Below are positions 19,354-27,524 of a stretch of DNA of 64,000 nt, one piece after another (positions within the stretch are counted from its first letter, which is position 1; each line of letters opens with the position of its first letter). The DNA lies in contig NZ_JAGYIU010000004.1 of the NCBI RefSeq assembly GCF_018402495.1, positions 434,001-498,000 of the forward strand. Reading direction: 5' to 3'. A model generated the notes under the pieces. It saw only the letters and a list, made by a program, of their open reading frames with translations, was not told the origin of the DNA and ran no database searches. This stretch comes from Pseudoalteromonas sp. GTDB taxonomy: Bacteria; Pseudomonadota; Gammaproteobacteria; Enterobacterales; Alteromonadaceae. Position numbers and translations under genes: made by a program.

Positions 19354-19402
19354 GCCGGGTCGAGGCACCATTTATACAAAGCCTCGCTTGTGCGGGGCTT
19401 TT
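19354..19402 (+). repeat. Duplicated tRNA-Phe 3' end plus terminator
   Basis: The last 16 bases of tRNA-Phe (CCGGGTCGAGGCACCA, 19355-19370) and the following terminator (19378-19402) repeat the sequence at 19183-19230 with a 172-bp offset and one loop substitution. The tRNA body is missing, so this is not a tRNA gene. It resembles an attachment-site duplication, but no integrase or island lies between the copies. Confidence 0.75.
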
Positions 19403-19452
19403 TTGTTTATGCTTACGCTATAACTGTATTGCTTTTACGACCTGCCAAGGTA

Positions 19453-19612
19453 ATACCAACTTTATTAAAAACACGATCATTCTAGCGTATTAAATAATCC
19501 GCTATCAGCGTAAAAATTATTTATATAGAACAACACCGTGTCATAATTTCGCCTTGCTATCGACTTATTTCTTTGTCGCTATAATAGAACCCTAATTTAA
19601 TGCAGTCGGTAT
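19453..19612. repeat. MITE-like inverted-repeat element, copy B
   Basis: About 160 bp. The left end ATACCAACTTTATTAAA is matched by an inverted right end ATACCGACTGCATTAAA. The interior shares TTGCTATCGAC, an AGAACAAC segment and GCGTAAAAATT with copy A, and CTAGAATGATCGTG (inverted) with copy D. No ORF. It lies upstream of the solute-binding-like gene. Confidence 0.7.
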
Positions 19613-19671
19613 AACTTTTAGCTTTTATTAAATTTTGTGCCACACTTAGCAACAAAAATTGGCTTTTTACC

Positions 19672-20448
19672 ATGTTGCTATTAAGACTATTACTACTGTT
19701 TTTATTAATTTTCACATGCAAAAATGCAATTGCGAAAGAGACTAAAATATTACTCGCAAGCAGTGATTATTATCCTCATTATGCTCACGATCTGGTAAAG
19801 CAAGGCCCAGTGAGTGAAATTGTTCGTCAAGCTTTTTTAGCGCGGGGAATAAGCATAACTATTGATTTTCTGCCTTTTGCTCGTGCGTATCGAGAAAGCC
19901 TTAATGCTCATTATGTGGCGCTTGTGGGGGGGTGGTATTCTCAAGAGCGAGCCGAGTCTTTTTATTATTCACAGCCATTGTATTCAAATGAAATTGTATT
20001 TTTTAAACGTCAGAATAACGAAATACAGACCACAGACTATCAAGAGCTTATTAATAAACAACTTACACTTGGTTTAGTGCAAGGTTACATACAGCCTAAA
20101 GGGCTTCAAGAAAGTGAATTTACCTATATAAATGTAGCTCATGATGAACAGGCATTTAAAATGTTGGCGCTCGGGCGTGTGGATTTAGTTCCTGCAGATA
20201 GGCTCAATGGCCTTTATTTAATTGAGCAACGCCTACCTGAGTATATAAATGAGATTGACTACTTAATGCCTGCGCTAGAATTAAGGCCAATGTATTTATT
20301 GTTCTCAAAAAAAGATCCTACCTCTAAATTACTGATGAAAGAGTTTAATAATGGATTGGCTGAGTTAAAACGCTCTGGAGAATATACAAAAATACTACAA
20401 GCCCATTTTCCTATTGATGTTGCACAGTCTGAATATCAATTGAATTAA
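19672..20448 (+). CDS. Periplasmic solute-binding-like protein (SBP family 3)
   Basis: The 258-residue protein has a signal peptide (hydrophobic core about 3-20, cleavage likely after AIA at 21) and a bilobal family-3 solute-binding fold. Visible features are LPFARAY near residue 65, WYSQERAESF near 85, the hinge segment LGLVQGYIQ near 138, and GRVDLVPADR near 170. No ABC permease or ATPase is nearby. Such orphan proteins in Alteromonadales often act as stand-alone binding or sensory proteins, so amino-acid uptake cannot be claimed. The stop codon abuts repeat element C. Confidence 0.75.
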   Translation: MLLLRLLLLFLLIFTCKNAIAKETKILLASSDYYPHYAHDLVKQGPVSEIVRQAFLARGISITIDFLPFARAYRESLNAHYVALVGGWYSQERAESFYYSQPLYSNEIVFFKRQNNEIQTTDYQELINKQLTLGLVQGYIQPKGLQESEFTYINVAHDEQAFKMLALGRVDLVPADRLNGLYLIEQRLPEYINEIDYLMPALELRPMYLLFSKKDPTSKLLMKEFNNGLAELKRSGEYTKILQAHFPIDVAQSEYQLN

Positions 20449-20514
20449 TACCATAATATGTAATTAATGTGAGGGGCAAACCTGACGCTAGTTGTGTTAA
20501 AAATTTCTCATTTA
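20449..20514. repeat. MITE-like element, partial copy C
   Basis: Begins at the stop codon of the upstream gene with ATACC and carries a GAGGGG segment, a GACGCTAGTTG segment and GTTAAAAATT, matching the left half of copy A. I see no matching right end, so this is a truncated copy. It lies between the solute-binding-like gene and the efflux operon. Confidence 0.55.
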
Positions 20515-20645
20515 CGACTGCAAGGGCACAGATTGATTTTGCACACTTGGAAAATCAACATATGTAATGTTATGTAAAGTCAATTGAGCAAAACTGACTA
20601 AAGTGCTTGAATAACATTCATAAATAGCATTAATCAGGTTTAAAT

Positions 20646-22046
20646 ATGATTTGGCAATATAAGCCATCTTTGTTGGCATTAAGTATTTTGCTGCTAAGTG
20701 GTTGTGCGAGTAACTTAAACTCGCAGCAGCGTGAGCAAGCACTAAGCACGCTTCCTGCTCAGTGGCAACAAGCGACTGTTGAATCAGTGGTTGCCGTGAA
20801 TGATACTTGGTTTAACCAATTAGCTTCACCGACCGTACAACAGTTAGTTACCCAAGCGCTTAAAAATAATCAACAGCTACTACAAAGCCGTTTTGATGTA
20901 GAAATACAAAAACAACAATTAATTGTTGCTGGGTCTGCTTTATGGCCCAGTTTAGATATTTCATCGCGAGTAGGGCGTACTAAAAATAATCGCCCCGTTA
21001 GCTATAATAACGCAAGCTCTGCATCGTTAGAGCTAGGTTATGAAATTGATTTATGGGGTAAACTCTCAGATGCAAAACGCAGAGATAACCTTAACTACCT
21101 TGCTCAGCAGGCACGTTATGAGCAAACAAAACAGCAACTTATTGCTGATGTGGTTACAAATTGGTTTAACCTAATTAGTGCAGAGCAATTACTTGATTTA
21201 TTTAAGCGCAGAGAAGCTAATGCCAAACAAAATCTCGATATTATTGAATCGGGTTATCGTCAAGGCTTAAATGAAGCGTTAGATGTTTATTTAGCGCGCA
21301 ATGAGTTAAATAACGAACGCTCTCGTATCGCAACCCAAAGAGCAAACTTAACTCAAGCAGCACGCAGCCTTGAGCGCTTATTGGGCGAATATCCAAAAGG
21401 GGTATTTAAGGCGAATAATGACTTACCTGTTATTGATGACGATATTCCTCTTGGTTTACCTTCAGAGCTTATTACTCGTAAACCTGCGTTACGTGCTAGT
21501 TGGTATCAATTATTAGCCAGCGACGCTTCACTTGCGTATGCCCATAAACAACGTTTTCCAAGTTTAAATTTAGCCGCAGGTTTAAGCGACAGCACTAACA
21601 GAGTGAGCGACTTATTTTCTGCATCCAGCTTAGCATGGTCGTTAATCGGTAGTATTTCAGCGCCTATTTTTGACGGTGGGCGACTTGCTGCTAACGAGGA
21701 AATTGCCAGTTTACAAACGCAAAAGCAAGAGCAAGCGTACCTGCAATCTCTATACGATGCATTTGGTGATGTTGAAAATGCCATTACCCAGCAACAGTCT
21801 TTAAAAGCACGTTATCACAGTACATTGCAGGCAAAAGATAACGCCTTAGCGGCAGAGCAACTATCGTTTGAGCAATATCAAAGTGGTTTAGTGAGCTACA
21901 CCACGGTATTAGATGCACAAGCGAGGTCATTTGATGCACAAAGTTCATTGATTGAAATAAAAAATCAATTACTCACAAATCGAATCAATTTACATGTTGC
22001 CCTTGGTGGCGATTTTGCAAAATCACTATCCGCACAGGATGAATAA
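20646..22046 (+). CDS. RND efflux system outer-membrane lipoprotein (NodT/OprM family)
   Basis: Outer-membrane channel of a tripartite pump. The 466-residue precursor has a lipoprotein signal with lipobox LSGC (Cys about residue 20) and two repeats of the outer-membrane efflux domain. Conserved segments include YEIDLWGK and IFDGGRLAANEE. Long amphipathic helices match the TolC-like tunnel. It is the first gene of a three-gene operon with the adaptor (5-bp gap) and permease. Channel-first gene order is less common than adaptor-permease-channel. Confidence 0.93.
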   Translation: MIWQYKPSLLALSILLLSGCASNLNSQQREQALSTLPAQWQQATVESVVAVNDTWFNQLASPTVQQLVTQALKNNQQLLQSRFDVEIQKQQLIVAGSALWPSLDISSRVGRTKNNRPVSYNNASSASLELGYEIDLWGKLSDAKRRDNLNYLAQQARYEQTKQQLIADVVTNWFNLISAEQLLDLFKRREANAKQNLDIIESGYRQGLNEALDVYLARNELNNERSRIATQRANLTQAARSLERLLGEYPKGVFKANNDLPVIDDDIPLGLPSELITRKPALRASWYQLLASDASLAYAHKQRFPSLNLAAGLSDSTNRVSDLFSASSLAWSLIGSISAPIFDGGRLAANEEIASLQTQKQEQAYLQSLYDAFGDVENAITQQQSLKARYHSTLQAKDNALAAEQLSFEQYQSGLVSYTTVLDAQARSFDAQSSLIEIKNQLLTNRINLHVALGGDFAKSLSAQDE

Positions 22047-22051
22047 GCAAT

Positions 22052-23248
22052 ATGAAACTCAATAAACAAAAAATCATTGTTCCCGCTGTTATCATAATAG
22101 TTACATTGTTTTTAGTGGTGTTTATCAAGGAAAATCCACCAAAAGCGACACGTTTTGCCTCACCGCCAAAAGCGAAAATTAATGTAGCGGTAAAACCTCT
22201 TCAGTTAATCGATTACCCTGTTGAAATTGACAGTTTTGGTACGGTTAAACCACGTACTCAGAGTATGTTAGTGGCCCAAGTTTCGGGGCAAATTATTGAT
22301 ATAAATGAGCAGTTTCGCGAAGGTGGCTTTTTTGACAAAGGCGATGTGCTACTTCAACTTGATGACCGTGATTTAAAAGCAGAAGTTAAATCAGCACAAG
22401 CTAGTTTACTCAATGCCGAGCAAAATCTATTAGAAGAGCAAGCGCGAGGACGCCAAGCGCTTACTGATTGGCAGCGATTAGGCAATGAGTCTAAACCGAG
22501 TATTTTAGTGCTGAGAAAACCGCAGCTAGCAGCGGCACAAGCACAAGTACTATCCGCTAAGGCACAGCTAGAGAAGGCGCAATTAAATCTTGAGCGAACC
22601 AAAATTAAAGCCCCTTATGCTGGGCGAGTACTCAATCGAAGTGTTGATCTTGGGCAAGTGGTATCTAACAACATGCAGTTGGCAACAATTTATGCCACCG
22701 ACAGTGTAGAAATACGTTTACCCATTAAAAATAAAGACCTGCCTTTTATTAATTTACCAGAGCAATACCGTGATGGAGCTAAGAACCTGAGCGGCTCAGT
22801 GGTTAACTTTACTTCTGATTTAATTGGTGAGCAACAATGGCAAGGCCAACTAATTCGTACCGAAGGTGCAATAGATGAAAGCGCTCAGCAATTATACGTT
22901 GTGGCTAAAATCAATGATCCTTATAAATCGACCAAAGATAATCAATACCCAGTAAAAATAGGGCAATACGTTAAAGCTAAAATTAATGGCAAAGTCGCTC
23001 CTCAGGTACTTGTTATTCCTAATAACGCGATATATCAAGGTAGTTATGTTTATGTGGTTGAAAACGGCACACTACAGCGCAAAAATATTGCCTTAGCATG
23101 GCAAAATGCACAGCAAAGCATAGTAAGTGAGGGCCTCGAAGCTGGCAGTCAGTTAGTGCTTACACCACTGGGTCAAGTGAGTTCAGGTACGCCAGTGCAG
23201 ATAATGGGAGCTACTGCTAAAGCACAAAAACGAGGAGAGCAGCCATGA
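22052..23248 (+). CDS. RND efflux periplasmic adaptor (membrane fusion protein)
   Basis: Links the inner-membrane pump to the outer-membrane channel. The 398 residues have an N-terminal membrane helix (about 7-27), a lipoyl/barrel-sandwich half (VSGQIIDINEQFREGGFF), a coiled-coil hairpin (about 105-180), the second lipoyl half (KIKAPYAGRVLNR), and beta-barrel and membrane-proximal domains. The start is five bases after the channel gene stop, and its end overlaps the permease ATG by four bases (ATGA), indicating translational coupling. Confidence 0.93.
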   Translation: MKLNKQKIIVPAVIIIVTLFLVVFIKENPPKATRFASPPKAKINVAVKPLQLIDYPVEIDSFGTVKPRTQSMLVAQVSGQIIDINEQFREGGFFDKGDVLLQLDDRDLKAEVKSAQASLLNAEQNLLEEQARGRQALTDWQRLGNESKPSILVLRKPQLAAAQAQVLSAKAQLEKAQLNLERTKIKAPYAGRVLNRSVDLGQVVSNNMQLATIYATDSVEIRLPIKNKDLPFINLPEQYRDGAKNLSGSVVNFTSDLIGEQQWQGQLIRTEGAIDESAQQLYVVAKINDPYKSTKDNQYPVKIGQYVKAKINGKVAPQVLVIPNNAIYQGSYVYVVENGTLQRKNIALAWQNAQQSIVSEGLEAGSQLVLTPLGQVSSGTPVQIMGATAKAQKRGEQP

Positions 23249-26200
23249 TCGCTTGGTTTACTCGTAACCACGTGGCAGCTAACTTACTGCTTATCAGTAT
23301 TGTGTTGGGTGGATTATTTAGCCTATCTTCAAAGCTACCTTTAGAAGTGTTTCCTTCGTTTGTTTCGGATCGTATTAATATTAGTGTGAGTTTACGTGGC
23401 TCAACCCCTGAAGATGTTGAAAAAGGGGTCACCATACGAATTGAAGAAGCATTACAAGATCTTGAAGGTATTAAGCAAATATCAAGTCGCTCATCTGAGG
23501 GCTCATCGCAAGTGAGCGTTGAAGTTGATAGCGGTTACGATGAACGTGAATTGCTAGCTGATATTAAAAGTCGGGTTGATGCCATTAACACTTTTCCAGC
23601 CGATGCAGAAAAACCAGTAATAGGCTTAATTCAGCGTAAACGCGAAGTAATAGCCGTTACTGTTGCAAGTGACTACAACGAAAAAGAAACCTTAGAATAT
23701 GCTGAGCAAGTACGCGATGAATTATTGCGTATTCCCGCAATCACTCAAGTCGAGCTCAGTGGCGTGCGTAACTATGAGTTGGCCATTGAAGTCAGCCAAG
23801 ATACTTTGCGCCAATACGATTTAACCTTGGCGCAAATATCTAACGCTATCGCTAATTCAAGCGCTGATATTTCTGCAGGGAATCTTAAAACAGAGGGGGG
23901 CGATGTACTTATCCGCTCAAAAGGGCAAGCTTATCGTAAAGATGAATTTGCTAACATTGTGATAAAAAACCAAGCCGATGGCACCATTATTCGCCTACGT
24001 GATATTGCTAGCATTAATGATGATTTTGAAGAAACACCAGTACGTACCCGCTTTAATGGCAAACAGGCGGCATTTATTGACGTTTACCGCATTGGCCCAC
24101 AAAGTGCGATAGAAGTGGCTGACGCAGTAAAAAGTTATATAAAAACGCAACAGGCAAACTTGCCGCAAGGATTTTATTTAAGCTACTGGGACGATGACTC
24201 AGAAGTGGTGAAAAGTCGTATTGCAACTTTAACCAGCAATGCTTTACAAGGCGGTATATTAGTACTTGGCTTACTCACTTTATTTTTAAGACCCGCTATC
24301 GCATTTTGGGTATTTATTGGTATTCCAGTTTCATTTATGGGCGCATTTATGGCAATGGCTGCCTTTGGTGTCACCATTAATGTGATCAGCTTATTTGGCT
24401 TTATATTGGTACTTGGGATTGTAGTTGATGATGCTATTGTTACCGGAGAGAACGTCTACACCCATTTAAAAACCGCTAAATCGGGGGAAGAAGCGGCTAT
24501 AAAAGGAACCCAAGAAGTTGCCACGCCAGTTACATTTGGGGTGTTAACCACAGTGGCGGCATTTTTGCCGTTAGCCTTTATAGAAGGCGCTCGAGGTGCT
24601 ATTTTTGCGCAAATACCGGTCGTGGTTATTCCGGTACTGTTGTTTTCGTTGATTGAGTCTAAATTTGTGCTGCCTGCGCATTTAAAATATATCAAACTGC
24701 GCCAGCAAAAAGGCGAAGGGTCTAAATTAGAGCAACTTCAACAACGTTTTGCTGATGGTTTTGAACATGCCATTTTAAAATATTATCAACCCGTACTCGG
24801 CTTAGCACTGCGTAATAAACTAGCCACAGTTAGTTTATTTATGGGCGTGTTTTTAATTATTTTAACCATGATCACCAGCGGTTGGACTAAATTTATTTTC
24901 TTCCCTCGTATCCCCAGCGAAACTGTACGGGCTAGTTTAACTTTTCCGGCGGGAACACCGTTTGAGGTGACTAATAAATATATTATTGATATGTCAGATA
25001 AGGCCAGAGAGCTGCAGCGTAAGTATCAAGATGAAGAAACTGGCGAAAGTATTATTTTAAATATTTTAGCCAGCACTGGCGGGCGAGGCGGTGCAGCTAA
25101 TTCCGGTAGTGTGCGTTTTGAAATTACTCCAGCAGAACAGCGAGAGTCAGATATTGGTTCGCGTGAGTTGGTAAAAGAGTGGCGGCAGTTAATTGGGGTG
25201 ATCCCTGGTGCTGAAAGCGTCACATTTAGAGCTGAAATAGGCAGAAGTTCAAACCCAATTGATGTTCAGTTATCGGGCAATTCCATTACCACACTACAAA
25301 CCGTAGCTGAGCAAGTTAAACAACGATTAGCTACTTACCCAAGCGTGTTTGATATTGCCGATAGTATGTCTGATGGCAAAGAAGAATTACAAATAGAGAT
25401 AACGGAGCAAGGGCTTGCACTAGGGTTAAATAGAGTGGATGTATCTAGACAAGTACGCAACTCGTTTTTTGGTGTGCAAGTGCAACGTATTCAGCGTGGC
25501 CGTGATGATGTGCGCGTTATGGTGCGTTTACCTATAGATGAAAGGCGCTCAGTGGCTGATTTAAAAGATATATTAATACAAACGCCTAATGGTGGGCGAG
25601 TGCCATTATCACACGTAGCCACTTTAGTGCCGGGGCAAAGCCCATCAACCATTACCCGTATTGATCGATACCGTACACTTAATGTGTCTGCGGACGTAGA
25701 AAAAACCGATACCAATATGACGGTGTTGCAAGCCGATTTAAAAGCGTATTTAGATGAGCTGGTACAACAATACCCAGGTGTTAGTCATTCACTCGAAGGC
25801 GAAGCCAAAGAGCAGCGCGAATCATTTGGTTCGTTATTGTGGGGCATGGTATTTGTATTTTTTGTCATTTATGGGTTGCTCGCAATTCCCTTTAAATCGT
25901 ACTTACAGCCACTGGTGGTGATGAGCATTATTCCTTTTGGCATGATTGGCGCAGTAATTGGCCATTGGATCATGGCTATGGAGCTCACCATTATGAGTTT
26001 GCTGGGAATGCTCGCGCTAATTGGGGTCGTGGTGAACGACTCGTTAGTATTAGTTGATTTTATTAATAAAAAGCGCAGTGAAGGGTTCGATTTAATGGAA
26101 GCTGTTAAAACCGCTGGCGTGGCGCGTTTTCGCCCCGTTATGCTCACCAGCTTAACTACGTTTATAGGCTTAATGCCGCTGTTATTTGAAAAAGCGACGC

Positions 26201-26355
26201 AAGCGCAGTTTTTAATTCCTATGGCCGTTAGTTTAGGCTTTGGAATTATATTTGCTACTTTTATAACTCTGTTATTGGTCCCTGTTAATTATATGCTGAT
26301 GGCTCGTTTTCAAGGCTGGTTTAAATTAGAAGGGCAAAGGATTAAAAGCGATTAG
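23245..26355 (+). CDS. RND-family multidrug efflux permease (AcrB-like)
   Basis: Proton-driven inner-membrane pump of 1036 residues. It has 12 expected membrane helices, with two large periplasmic loops after helices 1 and 7. The proton-relay Asp pair is seen in GIVVDDAIV (about residue 395). The periplasmic porter segments begin STPEDVEKGVT. The second half repeats the architecture, with GVVVNDSLVLVDFIN near residue 930. It belongs to the hydrophobe/amphiphile branch rather than the metal-exporting CusA branch. No regulator gene is adjacent; substrate unknown. Confidence 0.93.
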   Translation: MIAWFTRNHVAANLLLISIVLGGLFSLSSKLPLEVFPSFVSDRINISVSLRGSTPEDVEKGVTIRIEEALQDLEGIKQISSRSSEGSSQVSVEVDSGYDERELLADIKSRVDAINTFPADAEKPVIGLIQRKREVIAVTVASDYNEKETLEYAEQVRDELLRIPAITQVELSGVRNYELAIEVSQDTLRQYDLTLAQISNAIANSSADISAGNLKTEGGDVLIRSKGQAYRKDEFANIVIKNQADGTIIRLRDIASINDDFEETPVRTRFNGKQAAFIDVYRIGPQSAIEVADAVKSYIKTQQANLPQGFYLSYWDDDSEVVKSRIATLTSNALQGGILVLGLLTLFLRPAIAFWVFIGIPVSFMGAFMAMAAFGVTINVISLFGFILVLGIVVDDAIVTGENVYTHLKTAKSGEEAAIKGTQEVATPVTFGVLTTVAAFLPLAFIEGARGAIFAQIPVVVIPVLLFSLIESKFVLPAHLKYIKLRQQKGEGSKLEQLQQRFADGFEHAILKYYQPVLGLALRNKLATVSLFMGVFLIILTMITSGWTKFIFFPRIPSETVRASLTFPAGTPFEVTNKYIIDMSDKARELQRKYQDEETGESIILNILASTGGRGGAANSGSVRFEITPAEQRESDIGSRELVKEWRQLIGVIPGAESVTFRAEIGRSSNPIDVQLSGNSITTLQTVAEQVKQRLATYPSVFDIADSMSDGKEELQIEITEQGLALGLNRVDVSRQVRNSFFGVQVQRIQRGRDDVRVMVRLPIDERRSVADLKDILIQTPNGGRVPLSHVATLVPGQSPSTITRIDRYRTLNVSADVEKTDTNMTVLQADLKAYLDELVQQYPGVSHSLEGEAKEQRESFGSLLWGMVFVFFVIYGLLAIPFKSYLQPLVVMSIIPFGMIGAVIGHWIMAMELTIMSLLGMLALIGVVVNDSLVLVDFINKKRSEGFDLMEAVKTAGVARFRPVMLTSLTTFIGLMPLLFEKATQAQFLIPMAVSLGFGIIFATFITLLLVPVNYMLMARFQGWFKLEGQRIKSD

Positions 26356-26453
26356 GCGTTAGAAATAAAATTAAATATCGGGCTGTGGAGACGCAGTTCG
26401 GTATATTTAAAGAGAAAAAGTAAGGATAAATTTAATGATAAATAAATGCTTGA

Positions 26454-26502
26454 GAACCTAGAACCTAGAACCTAGAACCTAGAACCTAGAACCTAGAACC
26501 TA
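26454..26502. repeat. Heptanucleotide tandem repeat (GAACCTA)7
   Basis: Seven perfect head-to-tail copies of GAACCTA in the gap between the RND operon and the 6S RNA gene. The same unit occurs at 46200-46241 after fadL, and a related GAACCCC unit at 32775-32802. It is a simple-sequence repeat prone to copy-number change. Confidence 0.95.
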
Positions 26503-26518
26503 GGCTATAAAAGAAGGT

Positions 26519-26699
26519 GTTCCCCGAGAATGCGGTGCCCGGTGTCAGTCCTGAAACCTTAAGGTTTCAGGGCGGAAATCTGCGGTCTACCGTAGGCTTC
26601 TCGGTACATGCCGAGCTTGCACAATAGTAAACGAACAAAAATCCTGGTATAAAATTTATCGGCTCAGGGACTTAACCAAGCTCCTGCACCCCAGGGAAC
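26519..26699 (-). ncRNA. ssrS: 6S RNA
   Basis: Regulator that binds sigma-70 RNA polymerase in stationary phase. Read on the minus strand, the 181-nt segment contains blocks that match E. coli 6S RNA as I remember it: AGTCCCTGAGCCGATA, GCTCGG, CCGAGAAGCC and a 3' CTCGG block. The 5' GTTCCC pairs with the 3' GGGAAC to close the rod. A 22-bp palindrome (26550-26571) forms the hairpin inside the 3' half. The alternative hairpin CTCGG/CCGAG (26600-26614) is present. It lies next to ygfB, as in E. coli, but zapA and ygfA are not here. Confidence 0.88.
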
Positions 26700-26705
26700 A
26701 AATTT

Positions 26706-26711
26706 AGTATA
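26706..26711 (-). promoter_or_regulatory. -10 element of the 6S RNA promoter
   Basis: TATACT on the minus strand, six bases before the G at 26699 that begins the closing stem. This agrees with the predicted 5' end. The -35 is less clear; TTTAAG lies 17 bases upstream. Confidence 0.6.
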
Positions 26712-26925
26712 TAAGACATATTCCAATCCTTAAACCCCAAACGTAAAAAATTAAACCGTTCGCTCAGTTTTCCTGCAAATTTAATCTTATATTTACTTTT
26801 AAGATTGCTTTTTGAACTTAATCAGCTTTTCAATCGCTTGCTTTTGACCTCAGTCATAGAATTCATTGGAGTTGCTTTTTATCGAGTGGTAGCATTGCTT
26901 TAATTAGCAAAGCGAAGACGTCATT

Positions 26926-27489
26926 ATGAATAACTTACCAGATTACGAAAAAGCCCAACTTCTTTTAGAGAAAAACGAAATATTTGTATCACCTGCTGAA
27001 GCGCATGGCGTTATTAGCGGTTTACTTGCTTGTGGGCTAAGCATTGACGATAAAGAATACTTGGGCTTACTGAGCGACGTATTTAATGATGGCGAGTCGT
27101 TTAGCAACGATTTAAAACAGTTTTTTGGTAAAGTTTATCAACAAGTTGTTGAAAGCTTTAACAATGAAGAGTTTCAATTTGATTTGTTTTTACCGAGTGA
27201 TGACGAAACACTCATCGATCAAGCCAATGGGCTCGTATCATGGGTAGCTGGGTTTATGCTGGGCTTTGGCTTAAAGCAAAAAGACTACGGCAAGCTGTCG
27301 GCAGATGTAAAAGAAGTGATCAGTGACTTTAGCGAAATTACGCGCCTTGATACAACCTTTGAAGAAACCGAAGAGGATAGCCAAGCACTCCATGAAGTGA
27401 TTGAGTATGTTCGTGTATCAGCTTTATTGTGTTTTGCAGAGCTAGGCAAAGAGCAAAATCCGCAAAGTGCAAAAAAAACACTTCATTAA
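26926..27489 (+). CDS. ygfB: UPF0149 (YgfB/YecA-type) family protein
   Basis: The 187-residue acidic helical protein matches the YgfB family: HGVISGLLACG near residue 22, a WVAGFMLGFGL segment near 105, and a DxLR-like acidic C-terminus. It lacks the zinc-binding SEC-C tail of YecA. YgfB of Pseudomonas has been linked to antibiotic-response regulation; here the role is unknown. It heads the conserved ygfB-pepP-ubiH-ubiI cluster (35 bp to pepP). The ATG at 26926 fits homologues. Confidence 0.9.
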   Translation: MNNLPDYEKAQLLLEKNEIFVSPAEAHGVISGLLACGLSIDDKEYLGLLSDVFNDGESFSNDLKQFFGKVYQQVVESFNNEEFQFDLFLPSDDETLIDQANGLVSWVAGFMLGFGLKQKDYGKLSADVKEVISDFSEITRLDTTFEETEEDSQALHEVIEYVRVSALLCFAELGKEQNPQSAKKTLH

Positions 27490-27524
27490 TTGGCAACACA
27501 ATCAAAGTAATGGGTTAGTTATTA

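Noticed and set aside
19183..19402. Integration site of a genomic island at tRNA-Phe
   Set aside because: The duplicated tRNA ends are only 172 bp apart, with no integrase or cargo. Kept only as a repeat.
26700..26925. zapA or ygfA beside the 6S RNA
   Set aside because: No reading frame of suitable size on either strand in the gap; the synteny is broken.
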